From assembly GCA_018333635.1 (NCBI GenBank), contig JAGXTL010000015.1:23231-87230 (forward strand): a stretch of 64,000 nt of DNA, read 5' to 3'. Made by a program: the position numbers and the translations under genes. Positions 18,602-27,756 of the stretch are shown piece after piece (the stretch's first letter is position 1; each line of letters begins with the position of its first letter). This stretch comes from Dethiobacter sp. GTDB lineage: Bacteria > Bacillota > Dethiobacteria > Dethiobacterales > Dethiobacteraceae. The notes below the pieces were generated by a model. That model did not search any database, was not told where the DNA came from, and worked only from the letters and a program-made list of their open reading frames with translations.

Positions 18602-19594
18602 ATGGCAGCAACTAAACAAACTACCCGCCCGCAAAATGGAGAGGGCGTTTTCCCTTATCTTACGGCAGCAGCCGCTGCCCTTATTTTATTACTAACCGGC
18701 AGTATCCTGCTCGTTGTCCTGTGGGGAGCCTGGCCGGCTTGGCAGGCCTTTGGTCCTGCTTTTCTTGCCACGTCCGTCTGGGACCCGGTACAAAATCTCT
18801 ATGGCGCTATTCCGGCAGTTTTTGGCACTCTTGTTACATCTTTAATCGCCTTGGCTCTCGCCGGACCACTTGGCATCGGAACGGCGATTTTTTTAAGTGA
18901 GCTGGCACCGCCATGGCTCAAGAAACCGGCATCCTTTACAGTCGAGCTGCTGGCGGCCGTCCCCAGCGTCGTCTTTGGCCTTTGGGGCCTCTTTGTCTTG
19001 GCTCCTTGGTTTAGAGTGGGTCCGGGCCAATTTTTAGAGACCAATCTCGGTTTTCTGCCTCTTTTCCAGGGACCGTCCCTGGGGATTGGCGTCTTAACAG
19101 CCGGTTTGGTCTTAGCGATGATGATCCTGCCCACCATTACAGCTATTTCCAGAGAAGTGATCCGGGCGGTCCCGCAGGAACTGCGGGAAGCGATGTTTGC
19201 TTTGGGCTCCACCCGCTGGGAGATGATTGCCAAAGTAGTCCTGCCAACCGGCAAAGTCGGCATAACAGGCGCTCTCTTGCTTGGCCTTGGGCGCTCCTTT
19301 GGCGAAGCCATAGCAGTAACCATGGTCATCGGCAATGCCAACCTCATCCCCTCCTCCCTGCTCGCGCCGGCGCAAACCATCGCCTCCCTCATCGTCAATG
19401 AATTTCCGGAAGCTTTTGACTTGCAACTATCCGCCCTGCTCCTGCTTGGCTTGCTCCTTTTTATCATTACTCTGGCCGTCAACATGATAGCTGTCTGGCT
19501 TGTCCAGCGGACGACTCAGGGGATACCAAGCTCTCAGGAAAAACGCCCTGTTAAAAGGCGGACCCTAAGGAGGTTTTTCAGTAATGGCCAGTAA
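18602..19594 (+). CDS. pstC: Phosphate ABC transporter permease PstC
   Basis: PstC is one of the two membrane subunits of the phosphate importer. The 330 residues contain six predicted helices and a long periplasmic-side loop (about 40-75, with FGPAFLATSVWDPVQNLYG). The cytoplasmic coupling loop reads AISREVIRAVPQELREAMFALGSTRWE, shown here only by its core PQELREAMFALGSTRWE, which is the EAA-type contact with the ATPase. The start is ATG 18602 behind AGAGGAG; a longer in-frame ORF begins earlier but runs through the intergenic hairpin. It overlaps pstA by 11 bases. Confidence 0.96.
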   Translation: MAATKQTTRPQNGEGVFPYLTAAAAALILLLTGSILLVVLWGAWPAWQAFGPAFLATSVWDPVQNLYGAIPAVFGTLVTSLIALALAGPLGIGTAIFLSELAPPWLKKPASFTVELLAAVPSVVFGLWGLFVLAPWFRVGPGQFLETNLGFLPLFQGPSLGIGVLTAGLVLAMMILPTITAISREVIRAVPQELREAMFALGSTRWEMIAKVVLPTGKVGITGALLLGLGRSFGEAIAVTMVIGNANLIPSSLLAPAQTIASLIVNEFPEAFDLQLSALLLLGLLLFIITLAVNMIAVWLVQRTTQGIPSSQEKRPVKRRTLRRFFSNGQ

Positions 19595-20426
19595 AAAATT
19601 GCGTAAAGCAACCGGCTATCTACTGGAATTTGCCTGTCTGCTTTCTGCTTTGCTAGTAATGCTGACACTCTGCTTAATTTTATACTACATCTTTCGCCGC
19701 GGCATCGCAGCCGTAAACATCCCTTTTCTAACCAGTCTGCCCACGCCGGTAGGTGAACCGGGCGGAGGTATCGGCAATGCCTTAATTGGCAGTGCCATCA
19801 TGGTAGGCATAGGCTCGTTGCTGGCCATACCTTTTGGCATCTTGGCCGCCATTTACCTCGACCAAAACCCGAAAAGCAAGCTTGCTGCGGCAACCCGCTT
19901 TGCCAACAGAGTATTAACCGGCATCCCCTCCCTGATCATCGGCCTCTTTGTCTTTACAGTACTGGTGCTGCGCACGGGAAACTATTCCGCCCTGGCGGGG
20001 GGCATTGCTCTGGCGGTGATGATGATCCCCATTATTACCCTTTCAGCCGAAGAAATGTTACGTCTGGTGCCAAACAGTTGGCGGGAAGCTTCGCTGGCAC
20101 TTGGCGCCAGCAAAAAACAGACCGTCCTGATGCTCGTTCTGCCGGCCGCCACGGGTGGATTAGTTGTAGGAATCATGCTCGCTGTTGCACTGGCGGCAGG
20201 TCAAACGGCGCCGGTGCTGCTTACCGCACTCACCAGCCGCTTTTGGCTGGAAAATTTACAACAGCCGGCTGCCTCACTGCCGGTGCTGATTTACACTTAC
20301 GCCTCCTCCCCCTTTCCCGACTGGCAGGAGCAGGCCTGGGGTGCTGCCTTGGTACTGGTGACAACTATTCTAGCTTTAAATGTTGCTGCTCAACTTTTTA
20401 TTGCCGTCAGAAACAGGAGGCTTTAA
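19584..20426 (+). CDS. pstA: Phosphate ABC transporter permease PstA
   Basis: PstA is the second permease subunit. The 280 residues form six helices, with GGIGNALIGSAIMVG at the start of the transport domain and the EAA-loop core VPNSWREASLALGASKKQTV near residue 155. The start ATG at 19584 lies inside the end of pstC after AGGAGG. One base separates its stop from the pstB start, so pstC, pstA and pstB form one translational unit. Confidence 0.96.
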   Translation: MASKKLRKATGYLLEFACLLSALLVMLTLCLILYYIFRRGIAAVNIPFLTSLPTPVGEPGGGIGNALIGSAIMVGIGSLLAIPFGILAAIYLDQNPKSKLAAATRFANRVLTGIPSLIIGLFVFTVLVLRTGNYSALAGGIALAVMMIPIITLSAEEMLRLVPNSWREASLALGASKKQTVLMLVLPAATGGLVVGIMLAVALAAGQTAPVLLTALTSRFWLENLQQPAASLPVLIYTYASSPFPDWQEQAWGAALVLVTTILALNVAAQLFIAVRNRRL

Positions 20427-20427
20427 A

Positions 20428-21186
20428 ATGACGCAAAGTATCGCTGTGCAAGACTTATCAGTCTGGTTTGGCAGGCACCAGGTCCTCAAAAATGTCTCTC
20501 TTTACGCCAAACCTAAGGAAGTAACCGCCTTAATTGGTCCCTCGGGCTGCGGTAAAACCACCCTGCTCCGTTGCATCAACCGTTTGCATGATTTATACTC
20601 TAACGCGACAATTCACGGAAAAATCATGGTGGGCACAGAAAATATTCTTGGTGTCAATATTGACCCGGTAGAGCTTCGCCGGCGTGTGGGCATGATTTTC
20701 CAGAAGCCCAACCCCTTCCCCCACCTCTCTATTTTTGAGAACGTGGCTGCCGGTCTGCGCCTGCACGGTCTAGCCTGCGGCCGGGCGGCAGCAGAACGGG
20801 TGGAAGCCTGCCTGCGCAAAGCCGCGCTTTGGGAAGAAGTCAAAGACAGTCTTGACCGTCCCGGCATTATGCTCTCCGGAGGCCAACAACAACGACTCTG
20901 CATTGCCCGCGCCTTAGCGATAGAACCGGCCGTATTTCTTATGGATGAACCTTGTGCCTCCTTGGATCCGGTCAGCACGATGCGTATCGAAGAACTGATT
21001 AAGGAACTTAGGGAAGATTATACCGTTATTATTGTCACCCACAACATGCAACAGGCCGCCCGCATCTCCCAACAGACAGCCTTTGTTTTAAACGGTGAAC
21101 TGGTGGAAGCAGGCCCCACCGCTGAGATGTTTATTGCCGCTAAAGACGACCGCACGGAAGCTTACCTGACCGGTCAAATGGGCTAA
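20428..21186 (+). CDS. pstB: Phosphate ABC transporter ATP-binding protein PstB
   Basis: PstB is the ATPase of the phosphate importer. From the ATG at 20428 (AGGAGG upstream) the 252-residue protein has Walker A GPSGCGKTT, the Q-loop region MIFQKPNPFPHLSIFENV typical of PstB, the signature LSGGQQQRLCIARALA and Walker B VFLMDEPCASLDP. No phoU follows; the next genes lie on the other strand. Either phoU is elsewhere or regulation is different in this organism. Confidence 0.97.
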   Translation: MTQSIAVQDLSVWFGRHQVLKNVSLYAKPKEVTALIGPSGCGKTTLLRCINRLHDLYSNATIHGKIMVGTENILGVNIDPVELRRRVGMIFQKPNPFPHLSIFENVAAGLRLHGLACGRAAAERVEACLRKAALWEEVKDSLDRPGIMLSGGQQQRLCIARALAIEPAVFLMDEPCASLDPVSTMRIEELIKELREDYTVIIVTHNMQQAARISQQTAFVLNGELVEAGPTAEMFIAAKDDRTEAYLTGQMG

Positions 21187-21198
21187 AAAAAAATAGGG

Positions 21199-21305
21199 AC
21201 AGGGGGACAGGTGATTTGTCCCACTCGTCCACGCGACCACCCCGCCCTTGCGACCACCCCGCCCTTGCGGGCACCCCTCCAGGGGAGGGGAATTTTTGTA
21301 GCAGA
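21199..21305. repeat. Composite repeat D (copy 1)
   Basis: This sequence recurs almost exactly at 29723-29812. It joins a GGGACA...TGTCCC inverted repeat, a linker and a family B double hairpin (GCCC/GGGC arm, then CCCCTCC/GGAGGGG-type arm), ending in ATTTTTGTAGCAGA. This copy has an extra 17-bp internal duplication of the GACCACCCCGCCCTTGC segment. It fills the gap between the convergent pstB and resA ends. Confidence 0.85.
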
Positions 21306-21344
21306 AAACTATATTGTTTCCAATGTAATGGGAGTGTCATTTCC

Positions 21345-21848
21345 CTAAAGCCATTCTTCAATCATGCGGCGCAGCGTTGCTTCAGCGGCAGGCCCCAAGC
21401 GAACATCACGAATCGTTCCGTTTTTGTCAAGAATTAACGTTTTAGGAATACCTGTGACTGCGTACATTCTGGCCACCGTCAAATCAGCATCTTTGAGCGC
21501 AGGAAAGGTATAGCCGTTATCAGTCAGATATTTCAACGCATCTTGCGGTCTGTCATTAACATTGATTGCCAGCATGGTAAATCCCCGGGTTTGTAAATCT
21601 TCGTAGATCCGCTGCAACGCGGGCATCTTTTCGCGACAGGGAGGACAGGCTGCAGACCAGAAATTAAGCAGGACAACCTTGCCACGCAAATCACTCAGAC
21701 TAACCGGGTTCCCCTCAAAGTCATTAAGCGTAAATTCGGGGGCCGGCTGCCCAAGCAACGACCCCTCTTGGGAACGGAACTGCCGTAACGCCAAAATTGT
21801 CACTGCCAACACCATAATCATCATCAGCATCGGTGCATATTTTTTCAC
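21345..21848 (-). CDS. resA: Membrane-anchored thiol-disulfide oxidoreductase (ResA/TlpA-like)
   Basis: This protein has a thioredoxin fold and faces the outside of the membrane. The 167 residues show an N-terminal signal anchor (about 5-22), AhpC/TSA-type core GQPAPEFTLNDFEGNPVSL, the active-site pair Cys68-Pro-Pro-Cys71 (SAACPPCREKMP) and the cis-proline region TGIPKTLILD. ResA/TlpA proteins reduce apocytochrome or other exported thiols. It lies 14 bases downstream of ccdA, which supplies electrons. The start is GTG at 21848. No cytochrome c genes are in the window, so the substrate is open. The gene symbol reflects the family, not a proven role. Confidence 0.85.
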   Translation of the reverse strand: MKKYAPMLMMIMVLAVTILALRQFRSQEGSLLGQPAPEFTLNDFEGNPVSLSDLRGKVVLLNFWSAACPPCREKMPALQRIYEDLQTRGFTMLAINVNDRPQDALKYLTDNGYTFPALKDADLTVARMYAVTGIPKTLILDKNGTIRDVRLGPAAEATLRRMIEEWL

Positions 21849-21862
21849 TCCGTCATCCCCTC

Positions 21863-22549
21863 TCAGTAAAGAAGTATTGCCAGTCTAGCTGTAAGGCCAA
21901 AAAACACGAATACGCCAAATACCACCAAAACAAGGCCGAATGTTTTCTGCAAATAAGGCAAATAAACCGAGAACCGCTCAACCCAGCGCCCTACCTGTTC
22001 CACCAGCAAAGCCGCCAGCAGAAATGGCAACGCCATCCCCAAAGAGAAAGCAATTAACAGGCTGATGCCGCCGTCGGTGGCCGCAACATAAACTAAGATC
22101 GCGCCTAATATCGGCCCGATACAGGGGGTCCACCCTGCCGCAAACGCCACGCCCATCAGCATGGCTGTGCCTGGGCCAGCTCTGCCCGGCAGATAATTGA
22201 TGCGCCGCTCCCGCTGAAGAAAAGCCGGCGACAAAATACCTGCCAAATGCAGGCCAAAAAGCATAAGCAAAACGCCCGCCGCCCGCTGCAACAGTACCTG
22301 CTGCGCAGCAAAAAAACCGGCGAACCAACTTGTCAGCAGGCCAAGCAAAATAAAAACGAAACTGAAGCCCACAGTAAAATTAAGGCTGTTAATAAAGGCC
22401 TTATTTTTTTGCGGTCTGCCCGTTTCATCAGCCATCGAACCCGCTAAAAATCCTAGATATATCGGTAAAAGGGGCAGCAAACACGGCGAAAAAAAAGAAA
22501 TAACCCCAGATAAAAAGGCTACCACAACAGTTATAGTCGACTGTTCCAT
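21863..22549 (-). CDS. ccdA: Thiol-disulfide interchange membrane protein CcdA
   Basis: CcdA passes electrons from cytoplasmic thioredoxin across the membrane to proteins such as ResA. It has 228 residues and six helices. The conserved cysteines lie in SPCLLPLLPIYLGFLAG (first helix) and GWTPCIGPILGA (fourth helix), each followed by proline-rich turns. Of two adjacent ATGs (22552, 22549), the second has the better six-base spacing from GGAGG. It is followed closely by resA, forming a two-gene unit. Confidence 0.93.
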   Translation of the reverse strand: MEQSTITVVVAFLSGVISFFSPCLLPLLPIYLGFLAGSMADETGRPQKNKAFINSLNFTVGFSFVFILLGLLTSWFAGFFAAQQVLLQRAAGVLLMLFGLHLAGILSPAFLQRERRINYLPGRAGPGTAMLMGVAFAAGWTPCIGPILGAILVYVAATDGGISLLIAFSLGMALPFLLAALLVEQVGRWVERFSVYLPYLQKTFGLVLVVFGVFVFFGLTARLAILLY

Positions 22550-22648
22550 CATATACCTCCCCAGGGTATTTCCTTGCTCTTCTATTATCGCCGCATCTTT
22601 CCCTTTTGTCAAGGCAGTCCTGGTTTATTATTTACATTCACCTAATGT

Positions 22649-23998
22649 CTAAAAGCGTTCAGCCATTAAGCGCACAGCAATTGAGAAGTAAATGAGCAGA
22701 CCTGTGGCATCCTTAATGCTTGTGACAAGCGGGCCGGAAGCATAGGCAGGGTCAACGCCCATGCGGCTAAAGACAAGCGGTATCAGCGTGCCGATGGTCG
22801 CAGCAAGAGTTACAGTAGAAAACATCGCGATACCAACTACCGCACCAAGAATAGGGTCAGCCTGCCACATCCCGGCCGCGAGCGATACAGTTGTGCCGCA
22901 GATTAACCCCATGATTAAGGCCACCCTAATTTCCCGAAAAAAATAACCCCACATTTCGGATGTTTCAATTTCTCCTGTTGCCACCCCGCGCACAAACACT
23001 GTAGATGACTGAGTAGCCACATTTCCACCCATATCCATAATTACAGGAATAAAAAAGACTAAAGCAGCCACCGCCATCAAAGCTTCTTCATATGCTTGAA
23101 TCACACTGCCGACAAATAACCCGCCAACAAGCGTAATCAGCAGCCAAGGAAGCCTGCGCCTTAGGATACTTGAAACAGAGGCTCCTACCAGGTCCACGCT
23201 CTCCAGTTCCGCAACGCCGACACGCCGGTAAATATCCTCGGTAGCTTCTTCCTCCAGAACATCCAGGATATCATCAACAGTTACAATCCCCAGTAAGCGC
23301 TGACCATCATCTACTACCGGCACAGCCAGCAAATCATACTTTGAAACAAGCCGCGCCACTTCCTCCTGGTCGAGATCCACGGCCACATGAACCACATTTT
23401 TTCTCATAATCTCGGATAGACGGGTGCCGTCCGGCGAAACAATCAGCTCCCGCAACGACAGCACACCAATCAATCGCGCTGCTTCATCCACCACATAAAC
23501 ATAGTAGACAGTCTCCGCCTCAGGGGCAATTTCCCGTAAGCGGCGAATCGTTTCTTCCACAGTCATATTTTCAGGAAAGGAAATATATTCGGTAGCCATA
23601 ATCCCGCCGGCACTATCTTTGCGGTATTTCAACAGGCCGCGAATCTCTTCCGCGTCTTCCTCAATCAAAGTAAGCAGTTCTTTAGCTTCTTCTTCAGGCA
23701 GTTCAGCCAAAAGGTCGGCAGCATCATCGGTAGACATCTCTTTTAAAATGGCGGACGCGCGCTTGCGGGAGAGCAGCTGGAAGAGGTCTACCTGCTCAAT
23801 GTCTTCCATCTCCTGAATGACCATCGCCGCTTCTTCGTCACTTAAAAGTTCAAACAGATCAGCCTTTTGCTCGTCTGATAAATCTTCGACAATTTCGGCA
23901 AAATCACTCGGGTGCAAATTTTGAAAGAATTCCTGCAAATTGGTGTCCCGCTCTTTAATCATTATCAGGATTTTCTGCAGCGATTTCTGCAGCGACAT
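22649..23998 (-). CDS. mgtE: Magnesium transporter MgtE
   Basis: MgtE is a homodimeric magnesium channel gated by cytoplasmic magnesium. The 449 residues from the ATG at 23998 comprise the MgtE N domain (about 1-130), two CBS domains (about 135-255, with GIMATEYISFP and LLGIVTVDDILDVLEEEA), a plug helix and five membrane helices from about 275. The conserved pore residues lie in DMGGNVATQSSTVFVRG. An upstream TTG (24025) overlaps the preceding gene; the ATG has GAGGTGAGC in front of it. It is cotranscribed with the csoR-like gene. Confidence 0.95.
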   Translation of the reverse strand: MSLQKSLQKILIMIKERDTNLQEFFQNLHPSDFAEIVEDLSDEQKADLFELLSDEEAAMVIQEMEDIEQVDLFQLLSRKRASAILKEMSTDDAADLLAELPEEEAKELLTLIEEDAEEIRGLLKYRKDSAGGIMATEYISFPENMTVEETIRRLREIAPEAETVYYVYVVDEAARLIGVLSLRELIVSPDGTRLSEIMRKNVVHVAVDLDQEEVARLVSKYDLLAVPVVDDGQRLLGIVTVDDILDVLEEEATEDIYRRVGVAELESVDLVGASVSSILRRRLPWLLITLVGGLFVGSVIQAYEEALMAVAALVFFIPVIMDMGGNVATQSSTVFVRGVATGEIETSEMWGYFFREIRVALIMGLICGTTVSLAAGMWQADPILGAVVGIAMFSTVTLAATIGTLIPLVFSRMGVDPAYASGPLVTSIKDATGLLIYFSIAVRLMAERF

Positions 23999-24021
23999 AC
24001 TGCTCACCTCATTCCCTCTGC

Positions 24022-24282
24022 TCAAACAATATACTTGCTCAGCATCTTCATAGCCTCATCAATAAAATCAGCATCCCGTTCCGCAATCGCTTTCTCAAGG
24101 CAATGACGGAAATGAGTCTGAAACACTAAGGAGCCGACACTGCCGACGGCTGCCTTCACTGCCGCAATCTGTACCAGCACATCGGCACAGGACTGTTCAT
24201 CTTCAATCATCTTGCGGATTCCTTTAACCTGTCCCTCTATGCGGCTAAGACGATTAATCACATTTTGACGGTCTGCGTCCAT
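24022..24282 (-). CDS. csoR: CsoR-family metal-responsive repressor
   Basis: This is a small all-helical DUF156-type repressor. The 86 residues from the ATG at 24282 (GGGGTG five bases upstream) begin with the conserved NVINRLSRIEGQVKGIRKMIE. The Cu(I)-type ligands are present as Cys32, His57 and Cys61 (SCADVL and QTHFRHC). This pattern points to copper sensing rather than the persulfide-sensing CstR type, which lacks the histidine. No copper exporter is adjacent and mgtE follows about 24 bases downstream, so the target is unclear. No CsoR-like GC-rich palindrome was found at its promoter. Confidence 0.85.
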   Translation of the reverse strand: MDADRQNVINRLSRIEGQVKGIRKMIEDEQSCADVLVQIAAVKAAVGSVGSLVFQTHFRHCLEKAIAERDADFIDEAMKMLSKYIV

Positions 24283-24312
24283 CTTTTCACCCCTTACGCC
24301 TTCTTCCTTAGA

Positions 24313-24341
24313 ATTATAACCTTTTACCAAGTTTAATACAA
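24313..24341 (-). promoter_or_regulatory. Sigma-A-type promoter of csoR-mgtE
   Basis: TTGTAT (24336-24341), a 17-base spacer and TATAAT (24313-24318) read toward csoR. The promoter begins immediately after the terminator of the upstream RNA gene, so csoR-mgtE is an independent unit. Confidence 0.7.
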
Positions 24342-24342
24342 T

Positions 24343-24367
24343 AAAAAAACCCCACAATGCCGTGAGG
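24343..24367 (-). terminator. Intrinsic terminator of the 6S-like RNA
   Basis: CCTCAC / GTGGGG stem with a six-base loop, followed by seven T on the minus strand. It ends the RNA gene before the csoR promoter. Confidence 0.85.
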
Positions 24368-24552
24368 TACCGTTAGTTTTGAACTGCTCTCTCCACAGGT
24401 GGGTGCCCTCCTGCCAGTTTTACATGTCCTCTGCAAAAGGAGGCGTATGCGCTGCAGGCAGAGACCAAGCTCCCGAGTTCAAAGTGTTAGCTCAAAACTG
24501 TATACGGCGGTTCACAAACACAGCAGGGTTATATCAACATTGTTTCTGCTTC
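24345..24552 (-). ncRNA. ssrS: Probable 6S RNA (SsrS)
   Basis: 6S RNA binds the sigma-70-type RNA polymerase holoenzyme. This non-coding stretch has its own promoter and terminator and folds as one long interrupted hairpin. The 5' side AGTTTTGAGCT (24499-24489) pairs with AGTTCAAAACT (24385-24375), flanked by CCGT/ACGG. There is an apical CCTC...GAGG stem at 24443-24428, with unpaired segments on both sides between. The 5' CCTGCTGTGTTTG resembles the start of firmicute 6S RNAs as I remember them. The length of about 205 bases fits. It is not SRP RNA because the GGAAG tetraloop motif is missing. The identity is a structural inference. Confidence 0.6.
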
Positions 24553-24558
24553 ACTGCC

Positions 24559-24587
24559 ATTATAGCAATTTTTTTCAACGCTCGCAA
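24559..24587 (-). promoter_or_regulatory. Sigma-A-type promoter of the 6S-like RNA
   Basis: TTGCGA (24582-24587), a 17-base spacer and a perfect TATAAT (24559-24564). The predicted start is near 24552. Confidence 0.8.
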
Positions 24588-24656
24588 GTGTAATTTCCTG
24601 TCAGAGCATTGCTATAAATTTCCTCTCAACGCATTTTTCCCTCTTACTCTACAAAT

Positions 24657-24691
24657 CCCCTCTCCCTCTGGGAGAGGGTTAGGGTGAGGGC
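24657..24691 (+). repeat. Family A palindromic repeat, solo copy
   Basis: CCCCTCTCCCTCTGGGAGAGGG hairpin (CCCTCTCCC over TCT to GGGAGAGGG, one strand) followed by TTAGGGTGAGGG. The right arm and tail (24670-24690) form four GGG runs with three-base loops AGA, TTA and TGA. Downstream to 24828 I see no complete gene; a short minus-strand open frame without a start (24693-24772) may be a gene remnant. Confidence 0.9.
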
Positions 24692-24828
24692 ATAGCCTTT
24701 TTCCACTATGATTGCACCGACTTCAAGCGGGTTATCTTCCACATACTGCGCCGCTCTGAGAACTGCTCGTTTTTAGCTTTCTGTCTATTTCAAAGATGCT
24801 GCTTATGAAAAATTAGCAGCACTGCAGA

Positions 24829-24857
24829 TTGTTTAGCACGTAATTAAGTGATATTAT
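24829..24857 (+). promoter_or_regulatory. Promoter candidate for the nucleotidyltransferase
   Basis: TTGTTT (24829-24834), a 17-base spacer and TATTAT (24852-24857), about 88 bases before the TTG start. The match is moderate. Confidence 0.5.
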
Positions 24858-24944
24858 CTAATTATCAGCTCGCGCGCGCTGCATAACAATCTTTGCTGAA
24901 TTGTAAGCAGCGACCGGCAGAGAGAAACAATTGAGGTGTTTCGA

Positions 24945-26009
24945 TTGAAAGCGATGATTTTAGCCGCAGGACTTGGGACAAGACTGCGTCCGTTAACAAA
25001 CGTAGTATCTAAACCGATGGTACGCATGGCGGGACGACCATGCATAGAGCATGCGGTGCGTTTACTGAAAAAATATGGTGTTACCGAAATTATTGTAAAT
25101 CTGCATTATATGCCGGAAATAATCCGGGAGCACTTTGTCGACGGATCTGCATTTGGAGTACAAATCAGCTATTCGATTGAAAAGGAACTGATGGGTACGG
25201 CAGGAGGATTTAAGCGGGCAGAAGATTTTTTTGGTGACGCTCCTGCCCTGATTATCAGCGGCGATGCGTTAACAGACATCAATTTAGGAGAGTTTTTTCG
25301 CTTCCATCAAGAAAGTAAAGGGATAGCCACGCTGGCGTTAAAGAGAGTGGCTGATGCCACGCAGTACGGCGTTGTGGTCTGCGAAAAGGAACAAATCGTA
25401 CAATTTCAGGAAAAACCAAAGCAGGAAGAAGCAATCAGCAATCTGGCAAATACCGGGATTTATCTGTTTGAGCCTGAGATTTTTCAATATATCCCGGAAG
25501 GAATATTTTATGATTTTGGTAAACAGCTATTTCCTGAGTTGTTGGCTAAGGGGAAGAAAATGTGCGGATATGCAATGCGCGAATACTGGTGTGATGTTGG
25601 TGATTTGAATATCTACCGTGAGGCACATTATGATATGCTGACCGGCGTGGTAGAGGTAGAGCTGCCGGGGAAGCGCTTTGAAGGGGGCATTTGGCTTGGC
25701 GAACGTGTTTCTGTGCACCCGGACGCGGCATTGGTGGGACCCATACTGCTCGGCAACAATTGTACCGTCCAGGCAGGTGCAAAAATTTACGGACCGGCTA
25801 TTCTCGGTGATAATGCCATTGTAGGCATGAATGCTGTAGTTAAAAGGAGTATCCTCTGGAATGATGTACTCATTGAGGATGAGGCGGAAATAGCCGATTC
25901 GATTGTAGCCGACGGAGGCATTATCCCCGGAGGAATTCTATTAAAGAATGAAGTATTGGAGAAAGAGATTCAACAATTCCTTACTTTTTCTGCGGTAAAG
26001 ACAGCTTAA
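24945..26009 (+). CDS. Sugar-phosphate nucleotidyltransferase with hexapeptide-repeat tail
   Basis: This is a GT-A-type enzyme that activates a sugar-1-phosphate with an NTP, probably for cell-surface glycans. The 354 residues start with [17 protein letters not shown] and have a lysine in [11 protein letters not shown]. They continue with [13 protein letters not shown] (metal-binding GD) and the product-site EKP. The region from about 245 on is a left-handed beta-helix with hexapeptides such as [20 protein letters not shown]. It resembles mannose-1-phosphate guanylyltransferase-type proteins, but the substrate cannot be fixed. TTG at 24945 has GAGGTG six bases upstream and is preferred to the GTG at 24936. 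The gene stands alone and its 3' end overlaps the convergent aspS end by 29 bases. Confidence 0.85.
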   Translation: MKAMILAAGLGTRLRPLTNVVSKPMVRMAGRPCIEHAVRLLKKYGVTEIIVNLHYMPEIIREHFVDGSAFGVQISYSIEKELMGTAGGFKRAEDFFGDAPALIISGDALTDINLGEFFRFHQESKGIATLALKRVADATQYGVVVCEKEQIVQFQEKPKQEEAISNLANTGIYLFEPEIFQYIPEGIFYDFGKQLFPELLAKGKKMCGYAMREYWCDVGDLNIYREAHYDMLTGVVEVELPGKRFEGGIWLGERVSVHPDAALVGPILLGNNCTVQAGAKIYGPAILGDNAIVGMNAVVKRSILWNDVLIEDEAEIADSIVADGGIIPGGILLKNEVLEKEIQQFLTFSAVKTA

Positions 26010-27756
26010 TATGCAGCTCCTCTAGTTGCGAGTCTGCCACAGAAGCCGGCGCCGCTGTCATTAAACAGCCGGCGCTTGCTGTTTTTGGAAAGGCGATCAC
26101 ATCGCGGATAGAATTCATGTCGGTCATCAGCATCACCAAGCGATCCAAACCAAAAGCAATTCCACCATGCGGCGGTGTGCCGTACTCAAAGGCGTCAAGC
26201 AAAAAGCCAAATTGCTCACGCGCACTCTCCTGCGAGAAACCTAACAGCTTAAATAGCCGCTCCTGCAGCCCCCGTTTATATATCCGCAAAGAGCCGCCGC
26301 CGATTTCCACTCCGTTTAAGATCAGATCATACGCCTTCGCCAGCACATTTTGCGGTTCGCTTTCCAGTTTTTCCAAGTCCTCGTCTCGCGGCGCCGTAAA
26401 AGGATGATGATTGGCAGTATAACGTTGTTCAGCCTCAGTAAAAGATAAAAGCGGAAAATCGACCACCCAAAGAAAATTACGCCGCAATTTATCAGGCAGG
26501 CCAAGCCGTTCAGCTAAATGCAGGCGCAACGCACCTAGTGACTGATAAGCCACCTCCCGCTTATCTGCCACAAACAGCAGCAAATCTCCGGGCTCCCCGG
26601 ACATCAGCGCCACAATTTGCTCCAAAGTTTCCGCGGCAAAAAACTTGGCAATCGGCGAACGGATGCTGCCGTCCGCTTCCACAAACATATATGCCAAACC
26701 TTTAGCCTCAAACTGCGCAACAAACGCCGTCAACTCATCGAGCTCGCGGCGACTGAAATGCCCGCATCCCTTAGCGTTAATTCCTTTTACCACACCGCCA
26801 CCGGCAAGCACTTGCTTAAACACCTTAAAGTCTACACTGCTCACAATAGCAGAAAGATCGTTTAATTCCAGTCCGAAGCGTGTGTCAGGTTTATCGCTGC
26901 CGAAACGCTCCATCGCTTCCTGATAAGCCATGCGCGGAAAAGGCACCGCAATCTCCTCCCCCAACGCCTCCGCATAGACATGGGCAATCATCCCTTCCAT
27001 CAACTCAAGCACCATCTCTTGATCACAAAAGGAGAGCTCTATATCTATCTGTGTAAACTCCGGCTGCCGATCGGCACGCAGATCTTCGTCCCTAAAACAA
27101 CGGGCAATCTGAAAATATCGCTCCATACCAGCCACCATTAAAAGCTGCTTAAAAAGTTGCGGCGATTGCGGCAAGGCAAAAAAGCTGCCCGGATTTTGCC
27201 GGCTTGGCACCAGATAATCCCTTGCTCCTTCCGGCGTACTTTTTGTCAGCATCGGTGTTTCCACTTCTAAAAAACCTTCCCTGTCCAGATAGTCTCGGAC
27301 AAGTTTGCAAACACGGTGACGCAAAAACAAATTCTTCTGCATTTCAGGTCGGCGCAAATCCAAGTAGCGGTAACGCAGACGAATATTTTCATCAACATCC
27401 ACCCCATCTTCAATATAGAAGGGCGGTGTTTTAGCTCTGTTTAGAATTATCAGTTCTTCCGCAAGCACTTCAATCTCTCCGGTCGACAATTTCCTGTTCA
27501 CCGTCTCCGGAGAACGAGAGACAACTTTCCCTTTTACCGCAAGCACAAATTCGTTTCGAATCTCCTCTGCCTGCTTAAACATGTTTGAGTCATGTTCAAA
27601 GTTAAAAACCACCTGAATCAATCCGCTCCGGTCACGCAAATCTAAAAAAATCAGCTTACCATGGTCACGGCGGCGCTGCACCCAGCCATTTAAAGTTACC
27701 AGCTCGCCAATTTGCGCTTTCTTTACCTCACCGCAATAAACATCACGCAAATTCAT
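25981..27756 (-). CDS. aspS: Aspartyl-tRNA synthetase
   Basis: AspRS charges tRNA with aspartate. The 591 residues are the bacterial form: an OB-fold anticodon domain (about 1-105, [19 protein letters not shown]), then class II motif 2 [18 protein letters not shown], a GAD insertion domain (about 285-415) and motif 3 [13 protein letters not shown]. The start ATG overlaps the hisS stop as ATGA. The hisS-aspS pair is a common clostridial arrangement. Whether it is discriminating or also charges tRNA-Asn cannot be seen here. No T-box was found in front of the pair. Confidence 0.97.
   Translation of the reverse strand: MNLRDVYCGEVKKAQIGELVTLNGWVQRRRDHGKLIFLDLRDRSGLIQVVFNFEHDSNMFKQAEEIRNEFVLAVKGKVVSRSPETVNRKLSTGEIEVLAEELIILNRAKTPPFYIEDGVDVDENIRLRYRYLDLRRPEMQKNLFLRHRVCKLVRDYLDREGFLEVETPMLTKSTPEGARDYLVPSRQNPGSFFALPQSPQLFKQLLMVAGMERYFQIARCFRDEDLRADRQPEFTQIDIELSFCDQEMVLELMEGMIAHVYAEALGEEIAVPFPRMAYQEAMERFGSDKPDTRFGLELNDLSAIVSSVDFKVFKQVLAGGGVVKGINAKGCGHFSRRELDELTAFVAQFEAKGLAYMFVEADGSIRSPIAKFFAAETLEQIVALMSGEPGDLLLFVADKREVAYQSLGALRLHLAERLGLPDKLRRNFLWVVDFPLLSFTEAEQRYTANHHPFTAPRDEDLEKLESEPQNVLAKAYDLILNGVEIGGGSLRIYKRGLQERLFKLLGFSQESAREQFGFLLDAFEYGTPPHGGIAFGLDRLVMLMTDMNSIRDVIAFPKTASAGCLMTAAPASVADSQLEELHIKLSLPQKK

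Noticed and set aside
18799..19485. Minus-strand open frame of 228 codons opposite pstC
   Set aside because: Basic, low-complexity composition typical of antisense frames; pstC on the other strand is certain.
21199..21305. Insertion sequence at the pst-resA boundary
   Set aside because: No transposase frame and no target-site duplication was seen; it is better described as a short composite repeat.
24345..24552. SRP RNA or tmRNA
   Set aside because: The conserved GGAAG apical loop of SRP RNA and the tRNA-like ends and tag frame of tmRNA are absent.
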